This document shows, one piece after another, positions 1-5,836 of a stretch of 7,645 nucleotides of DNA (within the stretch, counting starts at the first letter, position 1; each line of letters begins with the position of its first letter). A program made the translations under genes and the position numbers. The stretch is taken from the NCBI GenBank assembly GCA_023265495.1, contig JAHFTP010000083.1:1-7645 (forward strand), read 5' to 3'. The stretch is from Chlamydiota bacterium. Its GTDB lineage: Bacteria; Chlamydiota; Chlamydiia; Chlamydiales; Rhabdochlamydiaceae. The notes below the pieces were generated by a model. That model did no database searches. It was given only the letters and a program-made list of their open reading frames with translations, and had not been told where the DNA came from.

Positions 1-317
1 TCAGCAATGCTTTGCAAACGTTCTTCTACAGTCATCAAAAAGGAAGACATCCCTTTATCTGCATGCCCGATAAGAGGAATGATCTTCTGCAAGTCGGCGA
101 GCAGCCCCTTAATTTGGCTTTGGAGCTCTTTATATTCAGGTGCAGTCATTCCTCTGAAAGAAGACAAGGGAAGGGAAAGAAGGGGCTGCATGGCCTGTAA
201 GAAGATATTCATAATCAGCAAAAGAGCTAGATCCTCTTTCTTAGCTAGGGGAAGCGCTTGTGGCTGTATCGGGTAGGCATTATTTAAAGGGCGCAAAGAG
301 GGGTTTTCTGGAATCAT
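1..317 (-). CDS. Hypothetical helical protein, C-terminus cut off by window edge
   Basis: An open frame starts at ATG 317-315 and runs for 105 codons without a stop to the left edge, so only the N-terminal part is seen. The start MIPENPSLRPL is followed by a proline/glutamine-rich stretch to about residue 25. Then come a hydrophobic helix-like segment (about residues 27-50, with LALLLIMNIFLQAMQPLLSL) and an amphipathic segment (about 57-105) with regular Leu/Ile spacing such as LQSQIKGLLADLQKIIPLI. There is no signal peptide or catalytic motif and I do not recognise the family. The Shine-Dalgarno is weak (AAAAGAA before the ATG). The gene lies 81 nt downstream of the HicB-like gene and may have its own promoter. 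Its layout, a Pro-rich N-terminus followed by helices, recalls the protein at 7002-7367, but that is only a resemblance. An overlapping plus-strand frame was judged a shadow. Confidence 0.6.
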   Translation of the reverse strand, partial: MIPENPSLRPLNNAYPIQPQALPLAKKEDLALLLIMNIFLQAMQPLLSLPLSSFRGMTAPEYKELQSQIKGLLADLQKIIPLIGHADKGMSSFLMTVEERLQSIA

Positions 318-343
318 GCAAATTCTTTTATGTGAGCTTTTTT

Positions 344-371
344 TCTATATGTTAGGCTTGGCCAAGGTAAA
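344..371 (-). promoter_or_regulatory. Candidate sigma70 promoter with palindrome in spacer
   Basis: On the minus strand TTTACC (371-366) and TATAGA (349-344) are separated by 16 nt, about 27 nt upstream of the ATG at 317. The perfect 10-bp palindrome CTTGGCCAAG (357-366) lies almost entirely between the two boxes and could be a regulator site. Both boxes match the consensus only partly, so this is a tentative call. Confidence 0.25.
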
Positions 372-380
372 AAGGCAATG

Positions 381-395
381 GTTCAAAGATTGAAC
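381..395 (-). terminator. Hairpin just after the HicB-like gene, possible weak terminator
   Basis: GTTCAA and TTGAAC form a perfect 6-bp inverted repeat around a 3-nt loop, 3 nt beyond the stop codon of the HicB-like gene. On the minus strand a run of five T (CCTTTTTACC) follows about 6 nt after the stem. The stem is AT-rich and the T-run is displaced, so termination would be weak. Confidence 0.35.
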
Positions 396-398
396 AGG

Positions 399-803
399 TT
401 ATCGATGAGCTCTTGCTATCATTTGACGGATGGATGATTCAACTTCAAATGGATGGTTATAGTACCACTCTGCAATATCGGTTGGTAGATAAACTCGCTT
501 CTTTTGCTCTTTTGCCGTTCCTTTTGGCCTTCCGGCTCCTTCTCTTTTTCCACCGCGTCCCTTTGAGGCCTTCTCTATGTGAGGCGCTAGATTTTTGTTT
601 AATCGTTCCTCGATGAAATCTCTTAGGTATAGGGGGTAATTCTTAACCACTTCAGCTCTTGTCTTCCCCGCGTACTCAACATCAGGATACGAGACATGAG
701 AAAAAATCCAAGAGTTAAAATCCTTATCAAACCAAGGGTCAATTGCCCCAACTTCTTTTAAGGCTATTTCTACGTGTTTTTTAATTTCTTTTGCGGAGGC
801 CAT
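399..803 (-). CDS. HicB-like antitoxin with basic linker and RHH-like C-terminus
   Basis: This 134-residue protein is probably the antitoxin and DNA-binding partner of the HicA-like gene just upstream. Residues 22-72 read as a HicB-type N-terminal domain: DPWFDKDFNSWIFSH, then YPDVEYAGKTRAEVVKNYP, then an acidic helix (YLRDFIEERL). In HicB this degenerate RNase-H-like fold covers the toxin. Residues 81-103 are a basic GGKREGAGRPKG linker resembling an AT-hook. Residues 104-134 (RVYLPTDIAEWYYNHP plus a helix) resemble a ribbon-helix-helix DNA-binding end. I chose ATG 803 because AGGGG lies 6 nt before it; the in-frame TTG at 809 would sit against that ribosome-binding site. The start lies inside the restored 3' end of the HicA-like gene (34-nt overlap), which suggests translational coupling. 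The assignment rests on operon order, size and motif resemblance. A free-standing transcriptional regulator is the alternative. Confidence 0.6.
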   Translation of the reverse strand: MASAKEIKKHVEIALKEVGAIDPWFDKDFNSWIFSHVSYPDVEYAGKTRAEVVKNYPLYLRDFIEERLNKNLAPHIEKASKGRGGKREGAGRPKGTAKEQKKRVYLPTDIAEWYYNHPFEVESSIRQMIARAHR

Positions 804-1019
804 TGCCAACCCCTTTTCTTAAATTCTCGTTCTGTCTTTTGAACACTAAAAGCGATAACTTCCTTCTTTGTCTTTTTTTCCATGTGCTATCTTTATTGTA
901 CATAAAAACTCATCTTTCTCATTAAAAAGCTTGTAGTCGATACTGCCTTTTTCTATGCGCCACGCAACCATTTTCAGATACTTTACGTATACGCTCTCAT
1001 CCATGGGTTTAAACGCCAT
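770..1019 (-). pseudogene. HicA-like small toxin gene, frameshifted at an A7 run
   Basis: As read, ATG 1019 opens a frame ending at TAG 846-848 (57 residues). The text VKYLKMVAWRIEKGSIDYKL, followed later by IKIAHGKK, follows the HicA pattern of a short helix, W.....KGS, beta strands and HGKK. Right after the A7 run at 879-873 the other frame continues sensibly: KTKKEVIAFSVQKTEREF, then KKRGWQWPP, to a TAG at 770-772. Deleting one A gives a continuous 82-residue protein overlapping the HicB-like gene by 34 nt. HicA proteins are small mRNA-cleaving toxins with a double-stranded-RNA-binding fold. The usual catalytic histidine after GS is Ile here (GSIDYKL), so either another residue such as H46 is used or activity is lost. 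The GTG at 1031 is in frame but lies at the predicted transcription start, so ATG 1019 is preferred. Possible explanations are real decay, transcriptional slippage at A7, or a homopolymer sequencing error. An ATG at 883 could start the second part alone (37 residues). Confidence 0.6.
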
Positions 1020-1038
1020 AGCTCGCCCCACTTACTGT

Positions 1039-1067
1039 ATTTTAGAATATTTGGGATAAAAAATCAA
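1039..1067 (-). promoter_or_regulatory. Sigma70-type promoter of the HicA/HicB-like operon
   Basis: On the minus strand TTGATT (1067-1062) and TAAAAT (1044-1039) are separated by exactly 17 nt. Transcription would start near 1032, giving a leader of about 13 nt before ATG 1019. This is the best promoter match I found in the window. Confidence 0.6.
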
Positions 1068-1081
1068 TATATGAATGCAGT

Positions 1082-1094
1082 TAATTGACAATTA
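1082..1094. repeat. 13-bp dyad TAATTGACAATTA, candidate operator
   Basis: TAATTG and CAATTA form a perfect inverted repeat around one central A, 14 bp upstream of the -35 box of the HicA/HicB-like promoter. Antitoxins of this type usually repress their own operon by binding such palindromes, so this is a plausible site. AT-rich palindromes also occur by chance. Confidence 0.3.
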
Positions 1095-1273
1095 GCAGCT
1101 TGTAAAAAACAATCGGTTTGTTATAAATCCCATTTTGGGAATCCTTATTTTCGAAGATTCTTTCCCGAAGGAGGCCTTCAAATTTTTCGTGGTTAGTGTA
1201 GCAACGAGGTGGAATTCCCTACAACAATTTTGACAGGGATATATACGCAAATTCTTAAAAGAACCATCTGAAG

Positions 1274-2641
1274 TTAAGCCGCTCGTTTTTTCTCTATTAA
1301 ATATTTATAGAGCAAAATAGGGATGAGAACGGCAGGGACTCCAAAATAAAAGGAAGGCCTAAGATCCGGGCTCAAAACCAAGATAAGCAGGCAAGCTACT
1401 TGTATCCAGATGGCAAAGTGGGTGAGGTAGGGGAAAAAGGGCATTCTGTACGTTGTCGTATCCTGTTTATTTGTTGCTAAAATCTGTCTGTAGCGCAGCT
1501 GCGACCAGCAGATAGAAATCCAGCAAATAGATCCCGTAAAACCAGATAGCGCAAGTAAGTTTGCATATAGTTGATGGGCAGAAAAGAAATAGGAAATGAG
1601 TAGCATGACCCAAATCGCTGCCAAGGTGAGAAGAGTTGCTTTTGCAGGTATTCCTTCTTTATTGAGCTCAGATAGAGCTTTAGGGCCCATGCCTTTTGCA
1701 CAAAGTGCATAGAGAGACCTCACTGTTGCATATAGTCCGCTGTTGGCACAAGATATCGCGCCGGCGATAATAAGAAAGTTAAATATATGACCGAGCTTGG
1801 AAAGGCCGTACTTCTCCAAGGCGATGGCAAATACGCTGCCGGAGAGGCCTGCTTTTTGCCAGGGGAAAATAAGGGCCAGCAGAAAAGTGGGGACAAGGTA
1901 TAAAACAATGATACGGATCGAGATTTTCTCCAGAGCTTTTGGAATATTTTTTTTGGGGTTTTGCGATTCTGCGGCACTTAAGCCGATGATCTCCGATCCT
2001 TGAAAGTTCGCTAGTAACACAACCATATTGATGAAGAAAATGGCGTATCCATTAGGAAAGAGTCCTCCATCTTTGAGGAGGTACTTATCTCCGATGATCT
2101 CGTGTTTTTCTGTTCCCATGAGTCCAAAGAAAATAAACAGGGCAAGCAAAGAAAAACCGACGATGAGCACGATCTTTACAATAGAGAGCCAAAACTCCAT
2201 TTCTCCAAACGCCTTTACTTGTGTGAGGTTAATCACGGTGATGAGAAGGCCAAATAAAGCCGCCCATAGGTAGATAGGGACTTCTGGGACGTAGTTATGC
2301 ATCAAGATGCCCGCCGCAATACATTCTGAAGGGATATAAACAACCCAAGAGATCCAATAAGACCAGCCCACTCCACAAGCCCAAGAGGGGGAAATAAACT
2401 TTCCCGCATAGCCGACAAAGGATCCGGGCGACGGCATAGAAATAGTGAGCTCTGCAAGACAGGCCATAGTTAGAAAGGTGATGAGCCCTCCGAGCGCGTA
2501 GGCTAAAAAGGCGGCAGGGCCGATTTGGTTTAAGACGTACCCCGTCCCTAAGAAGTAGGAGGAACCAATAATACCGCCCAAGGCAATCAGACTAACATGT
2601 CGAGACTTAAGGCCTCTTTGGAAGTGTGGAGTCTTTGGCAT
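1274..2641 (-). CDS. Amino acid permease, APC superfamily (AAT family)
   Basis: A 455-residue inner-membrane protein of the size expected for AAT-family amino acid/proton symporters, with about 12 hydrophobic segments. Residues 7-34 (FQRGLKSRHVSLIALGGIIG, then SSYFLGTG) form the conserved N-terminus and the unwound first helix that contacts the substrate backbone. MPSPGSFVGYAGKFISP (69-85) matches the family P..GSF..YA signature, and NFQGSEIIGLSAAESQNP (212-229) followed by KNIPKAL matches the NF.G.E..G..A.E..NP..IP.A block. The tail is basic (YLIEKKRAA). The exact substrate cannot be read from sequence; basic, aromatic or small neutral amino acids are all carried by relatives. The Shine-Dalgarno AGGAG is about 13 nt before the ATG, unusually far, but a stop lies just upstream in frame and no better start exists. 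It is separated from the methyltransferase gene by 125 nt and is probably transcribed alone. In a host-associated bacterium it would import host amino acids. Confidence 0.9.
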   Translation of the reverse strand: MPKTPHFQRGLKSRHVSLIALGGIIGSSYFLGTGYVLNQIGPAAFLAYALGGLITFLTMACLAELTISMPSPGSFVGYAGKFISPSWACGVGWSYWISWVVYIPSECIAAGILMHNYVPEVPIYLWAALFGLLITVINLTQVKAFGEMEFWLSIVKIVLIVGFSLLALFIFFGLMGTEKHEIIGDKYLLKDGGLFPNGYAIFFINMVVLLANFQGSEIIGLSAAESQNPKKNIPKALEKISIRIIVLYLVPTFLLALIFPWQKAGLSGSVFAIALEKYGLSKLGHIFNFLIIAGAISCANSGLYATVRSLYALCAKGMGPKALSELNKEGIPAKATLLTLAAIWVMLLISYFFSAHQLYANLLALSGFTGSICWISICWSQLRYRQILATNKQDTTTYRMPFFPYLTHFAIWIQVACLLILVLSPDLRPSFYFGVPAVLIPILLYKYLIEKKRAA

Positions 2642-2766
2642 AAAATAGATGAGTCTCCTCTATTGGCATCCCTTTTTGGACGTTAGCAGAAGCTCTTTTT
2701 AATGACAATGCAATGGCGTGTTAAAAACCTACGACAAGCAAATAGGGGAAGAAATTTCTATTTTAG

Positions 2767-3525
2767 TTATATTACCAATCGAGAATAGACTTTTCTTGCA
2801 AAACCTACATAACCGGTTTTCAGTGAAGAGGAGAACGCGAAGGAAAAGTCCTTATCTACCGTCTTATAAATGAGCATCTGGCAAAAGCTCTTCACCGTGA
2901 AGGAAGGGACGAGCCCTTGCATAGATTCTACATGGAGATGGTTCTGCAAACAAAAAGCTACTAGCTCCTCCGGTTTGATAAAAAGAGAGTATACATGCAT
3001 GTTGGGAGGGGTATTTTTCACAAACCATTCTACCCCTTTGATGACAAGGAGATAACTGAGCCAATTTCTATTGAAGGTATGAAAGAAAAATAGCCCTCCT
3101 TTTTTTAGCAGGCGAGAGGCCTCTTGTATGACGAGAGAAGGATTTTCTACATGCTCTAAAAGATCCATGGCGCAGACGACGTCGAAGCACCCCCCTTCCA
3201 AGGGGATCCTTGTCGCATCCGCCTGCAGGTAGGTGACGGAGCCCGTCTTGTCGTATTGTTTGGCGATGCTAAGGCTGGATGGGGACAGGTCGACCCCTGT
3301 GACGGTGTGACCTGCTTTTGCTAGGCAGTTTGTGAGGAGGCCTCCTCCACATCCGATATCTAAAATAGAGGTTTTTTTTCCTAGCAGAGATTCTACGGTA
3401 TTGAGGATCCAGGGATTTCTAACGGCATTTTCTGCACGGAGGAGTGCTATGGGATGAGAGCGTTCTTCATGCCATTTCTCCTTTAACTCTTCATAGAAGC
3501 TGTTATTTACTTTTGTTCTTTCCAT
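2767..3525 (-). CDS. UbiG-like SAM-dependent O-methyltransferase
   Basis: A 252-residue class I methyltransferase, close to the usual UbiG length of about 240. SAM-binding motif I is ILDIGCGGG (54-62), the acidic residue of strand 2 is in VTGVDLS (D79), and the next blocks are YLQADATRIPL (99-109) and CFDVVCAMDLLEHVENP (113-129). The C-terminal half carries UbiG hallmarks: FFFHTFNRNWLSYLL (147-160) and NMHVYSLFIKPEEL (175-188), matching the family's THDW..FIKP.EL block. UbiG methylates catechol-type hydroxyls in ubiquinone synthesis. Here the gene overlaps the small membrane protein gene by 19 nt and follows a type III polyketide synthase, so its substrate may be the polyketide product. The frame is open upstream to 3624, but that extension lies wholly inside the neighbouring gene and lacks homology, so ATG 3525 is chosen. 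Its ribosome-binding site is weak (GGAA), consistent with coupled translation. The fold is certain; the substrate is not. Confidence 0.85.
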   Translation of the reverse strand: MERTKVNNSFYEELKEKWHEERSHPIALLRAENAVRNPWILNTVESLLGKKTSILDIGCGGGLLTNCLAKAGHTVTGVDLSPSSLSIAKQYDKTGSVTYLQADATRIPLEGGCFDVVCAMDLLEHVENPSLVIQEASRLLKKGGLFFFHTFNRNWLSYLLVIKGVEWFVKNTPPNMHVYSLFIKPEELVAFCLQNHLHVESMQGLVPSFTVKSFCQMLIYKTVDKDFSFAFSSSLKTGYVGFARKVYSRLVI

Positions 3526-4001
3526 ACAAAGTTCCAATAGATGATCTGATAGAGCATAAAAGCGAAGACAGTAACTGCCTGGAATAGGACAAATCCTTGC
3601 AACACTTCCCGGTGACTCAGCCAAGAGTCAAGCCAAGGAGGGGCTTCTGCCCCATGAAGGATAGGCCATAGGAGCCACAGGCTATATAACAGAATAGGGT
3701 GGTTAATAAACAGTACGGCATGGACCCATTGTTCTGAAGCAGGGCAGTGGTGTTTATGGACGAATTCATCTTTGGTGATCAAAAGACAAGAGCCTATACA
3801 AAGGGCCATATACCACTTAAGAGCATAAGGGGAGTAGGGAACAGTCCATACAAAAACAAAACAGCTAAACACACTCAGTGTGTCTAGGGGATGTCCGATC
3901 CTTTCCCACTTAGGAAGGCCCCGTTTTACATGGAAGTAGTATTCATCAAATGTGATGAGTGCTGTTTGCAGGAGAAAGGGGATCAAAACAATTAGGTACA
4001 T
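3507..4001 (-). CDS. Unrecognised polytopic membrane protein rich in His/Glu/Asp motifs
   Basis: A 164-residue protein with about five hydrophobic segments: roughly 1-17, 43-60, 62-76, 95-114 and 136-158. I do not recognise the family. Polar charged residues cluster in two similar places: FDEYYFH (18-24) followed by WERIGHPLD (32-40), and KDEFVHKHHC (77-86) followed by EQWVH (90-94), then H101. The shared DE..H/E...H arrangement suggests an internal duplication and a possible metal site, as in membrane hydroxylases or desaturases, but this is inference. The start at ATG 4001 is well fixed: AAGGAG lies 6 nt before it and it overlaps the polyketide synthase stop by 10 nt. The longer frame to 4115 runs inside that synthase gene. 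Lying between the synthase and the UbiG-like methyltransferase, it likely modifies or moves the polyketide product. Bacillus has an isoprenylcysteine-methyltransferase-like partner in the same place, but its motifs are not visible here. Confidence 0.75.
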   Translation of the reverse strand: MYLIVLIPFLLQTALITFDEYYFHVKRGLPKWERIGHPLDTLSVFSCFVFVWTVPYSPYALKWYMALCIGSCLLITKDEFVHKHHCPASEQWVHAVLFINHPILLYSLWLLWPILHGAEAPPWLDSWLSHREVLQGFVLFQAVTVFAFMLYQIIYWNFVWKEQK

Positions 4002-5131
4002 GCACCGCTCCTTTTTTGAAATAGGGATCCGCTTATCGTAAGGCCGGGGCCGAAGGCCAGGCTGACCACGTAGGTTCCCTCTGCAATATGTTTGTCTTCT
4101 AAAAGCTTTGTCCATATGTGGGGGAGGGTGGCGGAGGACATATTTCCATAGTTTTTAAGCGCCTCCCAGCTATGATAGACCTGACCTTGGCACAAGTGGA
4201 GGTGTTCCGCTACTTGCCCGATGATCTTTGCTCCTCCCGGGTGTATGGCAAAGATTGCACCCTGTTTCTTGGCGCCATCTACAGAAGCTTGGGAAAAGAG
4301 GGTATCTACAAAGGAAGGCAGAGCCTTCGCTATCTTAAACGGCACATCTTTTTGCAGGGTCATAGCAAAGCCCCAGTCCTCACATTGCCATGTCATGCTC
4401 TTGGTGGATAAGGGAATAATTTCTTCATGCAACGCTAGGATGGCAAAACTATCGTTATAGGGGAGCTCAGAGACAGAGTATTTTACAAATCCATCGGCAA
4501 ATAGGCTTTGCACGACGAGCTGTTCCATACTAGAGTCTCCTACACGGATGTGTAGGCTGCACATCTCGGTATGGACAATGTCGACAGGCTCCTTTTTCCC
4601 CAGGCAAAACCCGCATGCCATGCGGATAGCGGGCAGTGATGCATAGCATCCCATATGATAAGCATGGGTGACGGTAGTAGCTGCGCCTTTTTCAGAGACG
4701 AGTTTCTGTGCCGGGCTTGGGGATGCATATCCTGTGCATGTGACATGGATAAGATGGGGAGGTAAGGCTGCATTTTTGTAAAACTGCCGGAGCACTTGAA
4801 AGGCTTGCAGGCTATAATGCTCCATTCTCTCTTTAAGGCCGGATCCTTGTTTCTCTTGATCTATTGGATAGATATGCATTTCTTCCCACCTTTCGTGCAA
4901 AAAGTCGGTCAGCTGCACCCCTCTTTTTTGTATCTTATCTTTTCCTAGGCCTACCTTGTCGATTTTCTCTTTGATTTCTTGGTACGCTTTTTCTTCTTCC
5001 TGTGGGCCAAGCGAGTTTTTTATAGATAAAACACGTGCATGCGCTTTGGCTATCCACTGCAGCGTTTCCTCTTGTGATCTTTCGTATAAGGGGCGAAGAA
5101 GTGTAAAATCACCTAAAAAATGTTCTGCCAT
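3992..5131 (-). CDS. Type III polyketide synthase (chalcone/stilbene synthase family)
   Basis: A 379-residue thiolase-fold enzyme, the usual length for type III polyketide synthases. These cytoplasmic homodimers extend an acyl-CoA starter with malonyl-CoA and cyclise the chain to pyrones, resorcinols or similar rings. The catalytic triad is complete: Cys162 in YHMGCYASLP, His297 in FAIHPGG and Asn330 in KNYGNMSSAT, close to Cys164/His303/Asn336 of plant chalcone synthase. Further family signs are IHVTCTGYASPSPA (128-141), an active-site strand around QSLFADGF (208-215) and the C-terminal LAFGPGLTISGSLF loop (358-371). The N-terminal 100 residues are charged and less typical. The ATG at 5131 follows AGGA and GAGGG. 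It is 60 nt downstream of the carbonic anhydrase gene, and its stop overlaps the membrane protein start. Starter and ring type cannot be read; a long acyl chain giving a membrane lipid fits the membrane-protein neighbour. Confidence 0.9.
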   Translation of the reverse strand: MAEHFLGDFTLLRPLYERSQEETLQWIAKAHARVLSIKNSLGPQEEEKAYQEIKEKIDKVGLGKDKIQKRGVQLTDFLHERWEEMHIYPIDQEKQGSGLKERMEHYSLQAFQVLRQFYKNAALPPHLIHVTCTGYASPSPAQKLVSEKGAATTVTHAYHMGCYASLPAIRMACGFCLGKKEPVDIVHTEMCSLHIRVGDSSMEQLVVQSLFADGFVKYSVSELPYNDSFAILALHEEIIPLSTKSMTWQCEDWGFAMTLQKDVPFKIAKALPSFVDTLFSQASVDGAKKQGAIFAIHPGGAKIIGQVAEHLHLCQGQVYHSWEALKNYGNMSSATLPHIWTKLLEDKHIAEGTYVVSLAFGPGLTISGSLFQKRSGACT

Positions 5132-5172
5132 AACCCTCTTTTCCTAAGAATAGAAAAGCAAACACCACCTTT

Positions 5173-5189
5173 TGCAATTCTTGCAAGAA
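5173..5189. repeat. Overlapping small palindromes between carbonic anhydrase and synthase genes
   Basis: TTCTTGCAAGAA (5178-5189) is a perfect 12-bp palindrome, and TGCAA-TTC-TTGCA (5173-5185) is an overlapping inverted repeat, both just beyond the carbonic anhydrase stop. There is no T-run, so an intrinsic terminator is unlikely. An RNA processing site or regulator site between two parts of an operon is possible. Confidence 0.3.
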
Positions 5190-5191
5190 GA

Positions 5192-5818
5192 TTATGCTTT
5201 TTGCAGCACAGTGACTTTCCCTGAAAGGAAGTCATAGTAGGCGGGCACGATGCTGAGTTTTTTCTCTTCAAGGAGTTTGGCAATGACAGAGCTTTTTCTG
5301 AGCTGAGAAGCGACAGCTTCTACATTGCTTTTTATTGCCCCTTCCAATGTAGGTTTCTTGATTTTTTTTAAGACCGGCTCAATGAGCGCTGCAACGGCTT
5401 CAATATCCTTTGTTTTTCCGGCTAGCACGGCTTTTATAGCTCCGCAGTTTTCATGCCCTAACACTATGATCAGAGAAGATCCTAAGTAAAGAGCGGAATA
5501 CTCAATGCTGTCGAGTTCTACGGGGCCGAGCACGTTGCCAGCTACTCTTACGATGAATATATCTCCGATCCCTTGGTCGAAAATAATCTCAGGGGAGACT
5601 CTAGAATCAGAGCACCCCAAAACAATAGCAAAAGGAGCTTGCGCCTCCGCCGTACAAGTGCGCCTCTCCTCACTTCGGTTAGGATGCAAAAGACGTTCCT
5701 CTACGTAGCGCTCGTTGCCTTCTAATAGAAGGGATAGGGCCTTATCCGGCGTCATGGCAGTATCTGCAGCAAGTGGCCCTATAGATAAGAGAAATAAGAC
5801 AGCTAAAAGGCCTTTCAT
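5192..5818 (-). CDS. Exported beta-class carbonic anhydrase
   Basis: A 208-residue zinc enzyme interconverting CO2 and bicarbonate. The zinc ligands and the Asp/Arg pair are present: Cys69, Asp71 and Arg73 in LGCSDSRVSPE, and His122 and Cys125 in GHENCGAI. RVAGNVLGP (91-99) and SIEYSALYLGSSLIIVLGH (104-122) are also typical. Length and order fit a complete bacterial beta enzyme. Residues 1-18 (MKGLLAVLFLLSIGPLAA) are a classical Sec signal peptide with no lipobox cysteine, so the enzyme should act in the periplasm, unlike most cytoplasmic beta-class relatives. CGGAG 7 nt before ATG 5818 is a good ribosome-binding site. The gene starts 18 nt after the TauE/SafE-type exporter stop, so the two are almost certainly co-transcribed. 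Periplasmic CO2/bicarbonate balance or pH control is the likely role. I do not assign a gene symbol, because paralogue names are not secure. Confidence 0.92.
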   Translation of the reverse strand: MKGLLAVLFLLSIGPLAADTAMTPDKALSLLLEGNERYVEERLLHPNRSEERRTCTAEAQAPFAIVLGCSDSRVSPEIIFDQGIGDIFIVRVAGNVLGPVELDSIEYSALYLGSSLIIVLGHENCGAIKAVLAGKTKDIEAVAALIEPVLKKIKKPTLEGAIKSNVEAVASQLRKSSVIAKLLEEKKLSIVPAYYDFLSGKVTVLQKA

Positions 5819-5836
5819 GCCAAAACTCCGGTTCAG

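Noticed and set aside
7..276. Plus-strand open frame of 89 codons at the left edge
   Set aside because: It lies opposite the minus-strand partial gene, which has better helical protein character and continues past the edge; the plus-strand product is Ser/Arg/Cys-rich without recognisable features.
804..809. TTG start for the HicB-like gene two codons earlier
   Set aside because: It would sit directly against the AGGGG ribosome-binding site; ATG 803 has proper spacing.
1128..1140. Hairpin TCCCA-TTT-TGGGA as permease terminator
   Set aside because: It is over 130 nt beyond the permease stop, has only a 5-bp stem and lacks a proper T-run on the minus strand.
3526..3624. N-terminal extension of the methyltransferase
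   Set aside because: The extra 33 residues lie inside the membrane protein gene and precede the start of UbiG homology; ATG 3525 fits the family length.
4002..4115. N-terminal extension of the small membrane protein
   Set aside because: It overlaps the C-terminal coding region of the polyketide synthase, while ATG 4001 has a strong AAGGAG at correct spacing.
4118..4460. Plus-strand open frames within the polyketide synthase gene
   Set aside because: They are opposite-strand shadows of a gene with an intact catalytic triad.
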